Positions 57,694 through 64,000 of a DNA stretch of 64,000 bases are shown piece after piece. The notes beneath the pieces are model-generated. The model was not told the DNA's origin and did no database searches. It was given only the letters and a program-made list of their open reading frames with translations. Source of the stretch: a virus. Numbering within the stretch: the stretch's first letter is position 1; each line of letters opens with the position of its first letter. The stretch spans positions 62,001-126,000 of the IMG/VR virus record IMGVR_UViG_3300018080_000002; one strand, 5' to 3'. Position numbers and translations under genes: made by a program.

Positions 57694-58272
57694 ATGAATC
57701 TCAAAAAACTGAATGAAACCTTGGAAGAAAGTATAGAGATACTGTCTGATAATAAGGTTAGAAATCCAAAGACAGGCAGGATGGTGGGTCAGAGATATCT
57801 CAGGAAAGTGATTGCTAAAGAGCATGAGACGATTGGTAATCTTGGTTTTGAGAAACTGGAGACGTTCGTAAAGCATAAAAAGAAAAGAATGAAAAAGATA
57901 AGTGAGGCTGAGGACTTTCGTACTTTGAAGCGTGGAAAAGCAGAGAAATTAATGCGAACTATTCTTGACAAACACACGAAAGGTGTTTTTAAGGATGAAC
58001 ATTGGGCACCTTGGCACAAGATCTTGGATGATTTCGTTGATCATAAGGTTGATTATACGATCGATAAGACTGAGTATTACAAACATCCGAGTACCAAGGA
58101 TGAGATGCCTGATGGTAAGAGGTGGATGCTTACTGTTTATCATGGTGAAAAAGGCGGCTGGAAAGTTAATATAACAGCCTCATTTGGTCCATCTAAGCCG
58201 GGTGATACGGATAAGTACGACATGATTTATACGATAAATTGGTTAGGACGTTTAAGAAAGCCGAAAGATTAG
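57694..58272 (+). CDS. LKKLN-leader protein 6, 192 aa
   Basis: MNLKKLNETLEESIEILSDN is followed by NPKTGRMVGQRYL, a motif shared with the His-rich protein at 41009, then a basic helical domain and a C-terminal beta domain (WMLTVYHGEKGGWKVNITA). This leader has no Glu at the usual site. AGAGGT precedes ATG. Confidence 0.62.
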   Translation: MNLKKLNETLEESIEILSDNKVRNPKTGRMVGQRYLRKVIAKEHETIGNLGFEKLETFVKHKKKRMKKISEAEDFRTLKRGKAEKLMRTILDKHTKGVFKDEHWAPWHKILDDFVDHKVDYTIDKTEYYKHPSTKDEMPDGKRWMLTVYHGEKGGWKVNITASFGPSKPGDTDKYDMIYTINWLGRLRKPKD

Positions 58273-58281
58273 AGGTGAAGT

Positions 58282-58620
58282 ATGAATCTTAAAAAATTGA
58301 ATGAACAGCTTGAACGGAGTATTTCTCTCTTGGAGAATAAGGATTCTGTTGATGGAGAATATCTTGTCAAAGTAGAGAGACAACCGATTTATAGTGATTC
58401 AGCTAAACACGCAACGTATAAAGTGTCGCAGAAAAAACTAAAGGTTTCTGATGGTAGTGTTTTCTTAAATGGAAAATCATTTAGGTTGAGTTCGCCTTTT
58501 GATTGGTTGCAAAAGGCGTTAGAAAAAGGTTTTGATTCTTTGAAAGCTGATGAGCATATCGTTTTTACGACACAAAAATTAAAGTATGAGCTGGTCGATA
58601 TAATAAAGAAAATACGTTAG
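58282..58620 (+). CDS. LKKLN-leader protein 7, 112 aa
   Basis: MNLKKLNEQLERSISLLENK ends with L-L-E-N. The short body has Lys-rich beta segments (YKVSQKKLKVSDGSVF). AGAGGTGAAGT precedes ATG, identical to the ribosome site of the next gene. No family is recognised. Confidence 0.62.
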   Translation: MNLKKLNEQLERSISLLENKDSVDGEYLVKVERQPIYSDSAKHATYKVSQKKLKVSDGSVFLNGKSFRLSSPFDWLQKALEKGFDSLKADEHIVFTTQKLKYELVDIIKKIR

Positions 58621-58629
58621 AGGTGAAGT

Positions 58630-59103
58630 ATGGCCGTAAAAGACGAAATTGATATTGCCAATATGATCATGGCAAAACCAAAAATTAGAATGAATGCTGG
58701 AGAGAAACAGCCAGCTCAGTGCATAGGTGGAGCTAGTAAGACTGGTCCTAATAGCGAGATAGCTACAGGTCAGTTAATGGCCGAGGAAGTTAAAATGAGC
58801 GATTTAAGGCCACAAAGGAGAGCTAAACCCTCATTATCCAATGATCGGAAAAACGAGCTTAAAGAGGCAATGAGGAGGTCTCATCTACATAATACGAGAC
58901 AGGAGCCTATCACTGAGGATATGGGTTTTGAGGAATCTGTTGAGAGTTTATTTGAGGCTGTGAATAATATTGAGTTAGGGATCGAGGAAATTGGTTCACA
59001 AACTGGTCGAGTTGGTCGTAAGATGGTTGAGGAGTGGGATATGCTACTCAAGCGTCTGAAAAGGTTTGAGTTGTATTATGATCGAGCAATGTCAAAATTA
59101 TAA
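58630..59103 (+). CDS. Hypothetical protein in the leader cluster, 157 aa
   Basis: The N-terminus differs from the LKKLN type (MAVKDEIDIANMIMAKPK). A Gly/Thr-rich segment, PITEDMGFEESVESLFE and a helical C-terminus follow. It has the same ribosome site sequence as its upstream neighbour. Function unknown. Confidence 0.55.
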   Translation: MAVKDEIDIANMIMAKPKIRMNAGEKQPAQCIGGASKTGPNSEIATGQLMAEEVKMSDLRPQRRAKPSLSNDRKNELKEAMRRSHLHNTRQEPITEDMGFEESVESLFEAVNNIELGIEEIGSQTGRVGRKMVEEWDMLLKRLKRFELYYDRAMSKL

Positions 59104-59115
59104 GGTGATTGTCGT

Positions 59116-59769
59116 ATGATAGAACAGTTGATTGAGCTGGAGGCTGCGAATAGATATCAGCCTTGGGTTGATCCTGGGTTAGATCCTGAATTTGTAAGGA
59201 TGAAAGATGCCGTTCAAGAGCATACCGTGCTTTGTATTTATCGTTTATATACAGCATATCAATTTCTAAAACATGCTTTACGAATGGTTCATGGCAACGT
59301 AGCTGATATTGGTGTTTATAAGGGTGGATCTGTCAGGCTTTTTGGAGAAATGGCGACCAAAGCTGGTCGAAAGACTTATGGCTTTGATACTTTTACTGGA
59401 GAACCGGAAACTGCTCCTTGGATAGATATTCATAAAGAGGGCGATTTTTCTGATGTTAATTTTGAAGATGTTCAAAAATTTGTGAAGAATTTTGATGTTG
59501 AGTTGTTTAAGGGGGTATTTCCTGAGACTGGGGACGTTATTAAAGACGATAGATTTTGTTTTGTTCATATAGATGTTGATTTGTATTTATCATGCCAGGA
59601 TTGTTTAGAGTTTTTTTGTCCGAGAATGTCTGATGGAGCGATTATTTTATTGGATGATTATGGCACCAAGTCATGTCCAGGTATCAAGCTTGCTACGGAT
59701 GAGTTTGTTTTTGACAAAGATAAAAGTTTGATATTTTTGCCGACAGGACAGGCGGTGATTATCTGTTAG
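59116..59769 (+). CDS. TylF/MycF-type O-methyltransferase
   Basis: The 217-residue protein has NVADIGVYKGGSVRLFGEMA (SAM motif I), YGFDTFTGEPE, the metal-site FVHIDVDLYLSCQDCLEFF and ILLDDYGTKSCPG. These match the macrocin O-methyltransferase family, which methylates sugar hydroxyls with magnesium. With the glycosyltransferase and RmlB it suggests a modified glycan. It interrupts the leader cluster. Confidence 0.85.
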   Translation: MIEQLIELEAANRYQPWVDPGLDPEFVRMKDAVQEHTVLCIYRLYTAYQFLKHALRMVHGNVADIGVYKGGSVRLFGEMATKAGRKTYGFDTFTGEPETAPWIDIHKEGDFSDVNFEDVQKFVKNFDVELFKGVFPETGDVIKDDRFCFVHIDVDLYLSCQDCLEFFCPRMSDGAIILLDDYGTKSCPGIKLATDEFVFDKDKSLIFLPTGQAVIIC

Positions 59770-59779
59770 GAGAATAACG

Positions 59780-60148
59780 ATGGATCTACGTAGTCTGAAT
59801 AAAAAGCTGGAGGAATCTATTTCTCTTTTAAATGAGGGAAAGACTGCTGATGGAACAGTCACCATTGAAGGATGGTATGACAAGGACGATAACGAGTGGA
59901 ATCTGGAGATTGAATATACGGTTGCTGACTATGAGTATGGTGCTGATAGAGATAGCAGGCGGGGTATGAGGCGAGTAGACCTTGAGGATTGGAGCGTTTC
60001 TCATGCTGAGTTAGTTTATCCGACCAAAAAAGATCTGGAGCCTGGGGAAAAATTGCCTAAATTCAATGAAAGAAAGCTCTCTCGCAAAGAATTGAAGGAT
60101 CTCGGAGATCAGATTGAGGATTTGGCTAGGGAAGATTATCATGGATAA
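59780..60148 (+). CDS. LKKLN-type leader protein 8, 122 aa
   Basis: MDLRSLNKKLEESISLLNEG is the last leader of the cluster with L-N-E-G. The body is acidic with an IEYTVADYEYG strand and a helical end. AGGAGAAT precedes ATG. It overlaps the next gene by eight bases. Confidence 0.62.
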   Translation: MDLRSLNKKLEESISLLNEGKTADGTVTIEGWYDKDDNEWNLEIEYTVADYEYGADRDSRRGMRRVDLEDWSVSHAELVYPTKKDLEPGEKLPKFNERKLSRKELKDLGDQIEDLAREDYHG

Positions 60149-60326
60149 AATATCGGAACAAACGACTACTGCTAATGTCCCTGGATTTGTTGTCCCATTG
60201 GGGATGAAATCTCCATTTATGACGAAAAAGGACTATGCTGATTTCGTTAAAAATGCTTCCAAATCTAAAAAATCCAGAAAAATGAGTTACCCTCTCCTGC
60301 GTTGGGATTACTTCCTTAGAAAATAA
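60141..60326 (+). CDS. Small hypothetical protein, 61 aa
   Basis: ATG at 60141 follows AGGGAAG. The segment TANVPGFVVPLGMKSPFMTK is conserved in pattern with the 36194 gene (VPGF). A basic end follows. No family is recognised. Confidence 0.55.
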   Translation: MDKISEQTTTANVPGFVVPLGMKSPFMTKKDYADFVKNASKSKKSRKMSYPLLRWDYFLRK

Positions 60327-60342
60327 AATCCAACTATGTGTA

Positions 60343-60396
60343 TTGACTTAATAAGTTTTTCTTTTTAAACTTTGAGCATGTTTTGTGTATTATATA
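60343..60396 (+). promoter_or_regulatory. Promoter region before the RHH and gp26-like genes
   Basis: TTGACT (60343-60348) with a 17-base spacer to TAAACT (60366-60371), and TTGAGC (60372-60377) with a downstream TATATA, offer two overlapping weak promoters. This 84-base gap is one of few spaces in the tail region. The RHH protein encoded next might regulate it. Confidence 0.45.
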
Positions 60397-60410
60397 CGTA
60401 AGGGTGTAAC

Positions 60411-60641
60411 ATGGGTAAACCGATTGTAGGCAAAGTTCGTTTGAATTTGTTTATGCAGGCAAAGTTGTATATCGAATTGTGTCATATCGCGGAGACTGAT
60501 GATCGAAGCATGGCTGACGTTATCAGGGAAGCGTGTAGAGATTACGTGGTTCGATACAAAAGACGTGGAACGCATAAGTATTTTAATCAAGGAGTAAGCG
60601 ATGAGCGAAGTGACGAAAGAGGTAGGGACAACGACAGTTGA
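60411..60641 (+). CDS. Ribbon-helix-helix DNA-binding protein
   Basis: The 76-residue protein has the RHH pattern: a beta strand KVRLNLFM, then helices AKLYIELCHIAETDD and SMADVIREACRDYVV. A charged disordered tail follows. Arc/CopG-type proteins bind DNA as dimers and often repress their own promoter. AAGGG precedes ATG. It overlaps the next gene by 41 bases. Confidence 0.72.
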   Translation: MGKPIVGKVRLNLFMQAKLYIELCHIAETDDRSMADVIREACRDYVVRYKRRGTHKYFNQGVSDERSDERGRDNDS

Positions 60642-61401
60642 TCAGATTGTTTCAGGGGTAAAGAGTGATACTAAATCCAGCCATACCTGTATAGAGCTGC
60701 CGACAGGTTATATCGATCAGGATGGAAATCTTCAAAAAGCGGTGGATATCAGACCGTACACAGGTGAGGAGGAGGATATATTAGCCTCTCAGAAAATGCC
60801 TATGTATCGAAGATTGGGCAAGTTGCTGGAGAATTGTGTAACCAGGATTGGTGATATTGATGATCCGAAGAGATTGAAAAGCATTATTCGTCAGTTAGTT
60901 TTTTCTGACAGATTGTTTTTGATCGTACAAGTAAGGGCTGCAACAAACGGAAATATCTATTCTTTAGATGTAAAATGCCCTGAAGAGGATTGTGGCTTGA
61001 ACAGTATGCAGCATATTGATCTAGCTGATATCAAATGGGTTGGATTGCAAGATCCCATGAAGCGTCAATACTCGTTTAAGCTGCCTGGTAGTGGTGTTGA
61101 TGTGACATGGAACGTTATGGATGGAATAAGAGAGGAGAGGATTCATCAGCATTCCTTGGATCGAGATTTATTATCTGTGGGAATTTTGGCTAGGTTGAAC
61201 GATCTCGATACTCGCCGAGTTACGATGGCGATGGTTAAAAAGATGACGCCTCCACAGAGACGAGCATTAAGGAAAGAGTTTGAAAAGGCTGAAGGGACTT
61301 TAGATGATCAGGTAACGTTTGAGTGTAAGCATTGCGGTCATGAATGGACGGATTCTGTTGATTACGCGCAACCAAGTTTTTTCTTCCCTACGGACGAGTA
61401 G
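60601..61401 (+). CDS. Baseplate hub/tail assembly chaperone (T4 gp26-like)
   Basis: The 266-residue protein fits the T4_baseplate (gp26) family: CIELPTGYI, VDIRPYTGEEEDIL, LVFSDRLFLIVQVRAA, then a CPEEDC segment and a C-terminal CKHCGHEW zinc-type pair. In T4 gp26 and gp51 help assemble the hub around the tape measure. A -1 slippery sequence near the 3' end would extend it into a second frame. It sits shortly upstream of the tape measure gene, where tail chaperones usually lie. Confidence 0.78.
   Translation: MSEVTKEVGTTTVDQIVSGVKSDTKSSHTCIELPTGYIDQDGNLQKAVDIRPYTGEEEDILASQKMPMYRRLGKLLENCVTRIGDIDDPKRLKSIIRQLVFSDRLFLIVQVRAATNGNIYSLDVKCPEEDCGLNSMQHIDLADIKWVGLQDPMKRQYSFKLPGSGVDVTWNVMDGIREERIHQHSLDRDLLSVGILARLNDLDTRRVTMAMVKKMTPPQRRALRKEFEKAEGTLDDQVTFECKHCGHEWTDSVDYAQPSFFFPTDE
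61377..61383 (+). promoter_or_regulatory. -1 programmed frameshift site T TTT TTC
   Basis: In the gp26-like frame the codons read AGT TTT TTC, so the heptamer T_TTT_TTC fits X_XXY_YYZ exactly, 18 bases before the zero-frame stop. The -1 frame is open from here to 61550. Confidence 0.6.
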
Positions 61402-61550
61402 AATATCTGGAATATCACATTGAATTATTGATGTATAATTTCAATGCGAGCTATTCGTCCGTTATGCAGATGCCAGTTGATCGTCGCTATCGTATAGTGG
61501 AGAGGATCGAGAATGAGTTGCGTAAAAGAAAGAATCAGAAACAGGCTTAG
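61383..61550 (+). CDS. Frameshift extension of the gp26-like chaperone
   Basis: The -1 frame continues LPYGRVEYLEYHIELLMY and then NASYSSVMQMPVDRRYRIV, ending with a charged helix at TAG 61548. The MPVxxRxxxVERI pattern occurs in small proteins near tape measure genes of other phages, from memory. No good ribosome site precedes the internal ATG at 61431, so synthesis as a frameshift fusion (about 315 residues) is preferred, like lambda G/GT. The region would otherwise be an empty 158-base gap. Confidence 0.58.
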   Translation, partial: LPYGRVEYLEYHIELLMYNFNASYSSVMQMPVDRRYRIVERIENELRKRKNQKQA

Positions 61551-61559
61551 GAGTGTAAC

Positions 61560-62195
61560 ATGGAAGATCGTAAGCCGTGGAGATTGACCTGGGATGAAGA
61601 GGGATATACTTATGCTTATTTTGTTAAAGGGAAAGACAGTGATAGGCATGAGGAGTTATTTAAGGAAGTTGTTAACCGACATATAGATAACAAGGCAGAT
61701 TGTCTGCAAGTGGGTATCCCTCATGGTATTGATCGAGAATTTGGTGGAGAGGGTAAGAAATTTGGCAAAAATTTCATAGCCATTGATTTATATGATCAGA
61801 ATCCCGAAATAGATTACAATGTGGATTTGTCCGATACTCCTTTCGATAGTGATTGTTTTGATTTTATAGTTTGTCCGGCAATATTAGAACATGTTAAAGA
61901 TCCGTTTAAATGCGTAGATGAAATATATAGAATCCTTAAAAATGGCGGTGAAGTATGGTGTGAGGTTCCATTTTTTCAACCCTTTCATCCATTTAAGGGC
62001 TATAATGAAGATGATATGGGATTAGCATTAGATGATCAACAGATCGAATTTACAGGCGATGAGGATCATGGTGGAGATTACTGGAGGTTTACGCCTCAAG
62101 GTGTAAGGCAATTATTTAGGCGATTTGAATTGATCGAGATGTTCCTATGTAGAGAGGGTGGAATTTGTTTCTATGGCCGTAAACCGGAGGCATGA
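61560..62195 (+). CDS. SAM-dependent methyltransferase (Methyltransf_11-like)
   Basis: The 211-residue protein has a degenerate motif I (CLQVGIPHGIDREFGG), FIAIDLYDQNPEIDY (motif II) and the hallmark CPAILEHVKDPFKCVDEIYR plus LKNGGEVWCEVPFFQP. The last parts are common in methyltransferases of sugar and polysaccharide clusters. It overlaps the glycosyltransferase gene by four bases. AGGAGTGTAAC precedes ATG. Confidence 0.78.
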   Translation: MEDRKPWRLTWDEEGYTYAYFVKGKDSDRHEELFKEVVNRHIDNKADCLQVGIPHGIDREFGGEGKKFGKNFIAIDLYDQNPEIDYNVDLSDTPFDSDCFDFIVCPAILEHVKDPFKCVDEIYRILKNGGEVWCEVPFFQPFHPFKGYNEDDMGLALDDQQIEFTGDEDHGGDYWRFTPQGVRQLFRRFELIEMFLCREGGICFYGRKPEA

Positions 62196-62977
62196 ATTTG
62201 AAAACCGATATTACAGGGACTCTTTTTGTTAAAGATAATTTTAGATTAGATTACTGTTTAGAGGAATCGGTCAGGAGTTTACTTCCTTTTTGCGATGAAA
62301 TAATTGTTTTGGATTGCGGGAGTCGGGATGGCACTCAGGAATTGATCAGAAATCTTGCCAATGAGAATACTAAAATTAAAGCTGTTTATGACCATCCTTG
62401 GGATGTTGCGTATGGGTATCATAGGCTAAGGATTATTGCAGATGATGCTCGTAGAATGGTTAAGACCAATTGGCATTTCATGTTACAGGCTGATGAGGTT
62501 GTTCATGAAGATAGTGTTCCATTTATTTTAGATGCTGTTAAATCGGGTTGTGGTGATAGGTTTTTCTGTCGTCGTTATAATTTATTTGGAGGCATGGATC
62601 ACTATATAAGATTTGGAAGTTCGTATCAGCCGTGTAATGATCAAGTAGTACGGTTAGGTAAACAGGTTTTTGCAGTTGTTGGAGATGCCGAGAATATTGA
62701 TTCGGATCATGCTGTTGATGATTATTTGGATAAGATAAATATCGTGCATTACGGTTTTGTTAGAACGGGGTCTATTTTGTTGGATAAGGCTATCGAGATG
62801 CAGGAATGGTTTGGATTAGGGGTTGATTCTCGGTTGTTGGCTATGAAGAAAAGAGGAGAAATTTATGAATCTGAGGTCTTTATATCCAAAGATTATTTAG
62901 ATGCGATACCATTTAGCCATCCGAAAGTTGCTCAAAAATGGGTTGATAGTAGGCGTAATGATTTAACAAGGAAGTGA
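62192..62977 (+). CDS. Family 2 glycosyltransferase
   Basis: The 261-residue GT-A enzyme has TGTLFVKDNFRLDYCLEESV at the N-terminus, IIVLDCGSRDGTQELI (nucleotide-sugar site) and HFMLQADEVVHED, where the acidic residues fit the metal-binding motif. It is coupled to the methyltransferase by an ATGA overlap. Substrates are unknown; virion or host-surface glycosylation is likely. Confidence 0.82.
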   Translation: MNLKTDITGTLFVKDNFRLDYCLEESVRSLLPFCDEIIVLDCGSRDGTQELIRNLANENTKIKAVYDHPWDVAYGYHRLRIIADDARRMVKTNWHFMLQADEVVHEDSVPFILDAVKSGCGDRFFCRRYNLFGGMDHYIRFGSSYQPCNDQVVRLGKQVFAVVGDAENIDSDHAVDDYLDKINIVHYGFVRTGSILLDKAIEMQEWFGLGVDSRLLAMKKRGEIYESEVFISKDYLDAIPFSHPKVAQKWVDSRRNDLTRK

Positions 62978-62980
62978 TAG

Positions 62981-64000
62981 ATGGACAAGAAATATCTTGG
63001 CTTAGGTTTTACGTTTGCGGCCATTGATGATGGTTTGAAAAATGCTTTTCGTCAGACTGCAAATAGTTTTGGACAGCTTGATGACCAAATGGGATCAGTG
63101 AACAAAAAGGGTAAGACCTTTTCTGAGATGTTTGAAGGTCTGAAAATGATCGGATTAGGTGCTGCTTACTCTAAGCTTAAGGATATCAGTGCAGCGATAC
63201 AGGGTGTTGATACCAGTGATGTTACGTTCGGCACCTTAGAAACATTTGAGATGCAGTTTAAGTCTTTGACGGGATCTGTTGAGGCGGCCAAGGATTTAAG
63301 GTCTGTAATGATGCGGATAGCCACAGAGACTAATGCGACTGTGGAGGATTTGTCAGGTGCGTCAATATCTCTATCTCAGTCAGGCATTGATATGAATCGT
63401 ATCAATAAAAGCATGACTATGATGGGTCAGTTGATGGGTGTCTTTAAGGTTGGAGCTGAGGATACAGCAGATATTTTTCGACAAGGATTGAGCGAACAGG
63501 GTTTAAAACTCAGTGTGAATCAGATGCAACAGCTCATTAAAGAGTCGTTTGCGTTCGGGAAAGGGATGGATACTGCGGTTGGTACTACGGTGACGAACCT
63601 TAATGGTATGAAAGACATCCTAGCGGCTGTTATCAATCAGCAGGAAAACTTTCGATTGAGGGGTATCGGAGCATTAGATGCAGCTAAATCTATCCAGAGA
63701 TTATCATATTCATTCCAAGTGTTAGGGTTAAGCCAGGGGGATGCTACGAAAACCTCCATAGATCTTTTCTCAAGAACCAAGGATATTGTTGGTAGTTTTA
63801 AAGATATGACTGCGGGATTGGATCAGAATGTTGATGAATATGCGGCATTAGCAAGGATCATGGGTGATACCAATAAATTAAACAAGGCTTTGCTATCCAA
63901 TGATCCTACTGTGATTTTCAACACTCTCTCAGCAGCTTTAGGCCGAGCGAGAAAGATGGGTGGTCAGTCACAACAGGTTATGGAACGTTGGGTAGAGGCT
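62981..64000 (+). CDS. Tail tape measure protein, N-terminal part
   Basis: The frame runs open from ATG 62981 to the window end (340 codons). The sequence is helical with GLGFTFAAIDDGLKNAFRQT, then TFETFEMQFKSL-like and ATETNATVEDLSGASISLSQ segments typical of TP901-like tape measure N-terminal domains. The protein sets tail length and threads the tube. The position after the chaperone and the open frame support the call. AAGGAAGTGATAG precedes ATG. Confidence 0.82.
   Translation, partial: MDKKYLGLGFTFAAIDDGLKNAFRQTANSFGQLDDQMGSVNKKGKTFSEMFEGLKMIGLGAAYSKLKDISAAIQGVDTSDVTFGTLETFEMQFKSLTGSVEAAKDLRSVMMRIATETNATVEDLSGASISLSQSGIDMNRINKSMTMMGQLMGVFKVGAEDTADIFRQGLSEQGLKLSVNQMQQLIKESFAFGKGMDTAVGTTVTNLNGMKDILAAVINQQENFRLRGIGALDAAKSIQRLSYSFQVLGLSQGDATKTSIDLFSRTKDIVGSFKDMTAGLDQNVDEYAALARIMGDTNKLNKALLSNDPTVIFNTLSAALGRARKMGGQSQQVMERWVEA

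Overview
The window is a 64-kb piece of a large tailed double-stranded DNA phage with a contractile tail (myovirus). It is AT-rich and almost entirely coded on the + strand in a dense head-to-tail gene order. The morphogenesis genes follow a T4-like logic: large terminase, gp20-type portal, gp21-type prohead protease, major capsid protein, neck proteins, gp18-type sheath, gp19-type tubes, gp26-type chaperone and tape measure. No replication or transcription genes are present, so the whole genome must be much larger (jumbo-phage scale, inferred). The host is not stated by the sequence. A secreted HExGx protein near the left end (2873-3976) resembles a family I associate with Bdellovibrionota predators, so a predatory host is a weak hypothesis only.

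Layout. 1-1755: fifteen tRNA or tRNA-like genes with two intrinsic terminators and one structured RNA candidate; a sixteenth tRNA lies at 2703-2776. 1845-4925: two SAM methyltransferases, a secreted protein and small genes. 4922-7595: the only minus-strand block, ending in an XRE-HTH/PAPS-reductase-like fusion gene whose upstream region holds paired hairpins and a cluster of CTAACG-N2-CGTTAG palindromes. 8232-19862: accessory genes, including a secreted nuclease, SEC-C and Lar-like zinc proteins, two exported lipoproteins (CAP and GH18/beta-helix), a polynucleotide kinase, a metallophosphatase, a metalloprotease and an MBL-fold hydrolase. 19898-30178: terminase, portal (with an intein), core proteins, protease-scaffold and capsid. 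30267-50991: neck genes mixed with a tubulin-like GTPase, an AAA ATPase, a DNA methyltransferase, RmlB, a cold-shock protein, an amidase and many small proteins with recurring N-terminal leaders. 51013-64000: sheath, a homing endonuclease, two tail tubes, a cluster of leader-bearing proteins, the gp26-like chaperone with a -1 frameshift extension, glycan genes and the start of the tape measure.

Main discovery candidate. At least eight genes between 55382 and 60148 start with nearly the same leader (M-N/D-L-K-K-L-N-x-x-L-x-x-S-I-x-I-L) followed by unrelated C-terminal parts. Related leader classes (MRxEYxxEMxxI, MYKxRxLIxxTN, LKExFxxxGLI) occur on other genes of the structural region. Many leaders end in [LI]-x-E followed by a small or polar residue, the cleavage rule of T4-type prohead proteases. 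I infer an unusually large set of internal head proteins, targeted into the prohead by short cleavable leaders and probably ejected into the host. Payloads include two HExxH metalloproteases, a ParB-like domain and winged-helix proteins.

Two genes appear to start with ATT. One (31035) is backed by leader homology and a Shine-Dalgarno sequence; the other (16791) has a perfect Shine-Dalgarno sequence that may be masked by an RNA hairpin.
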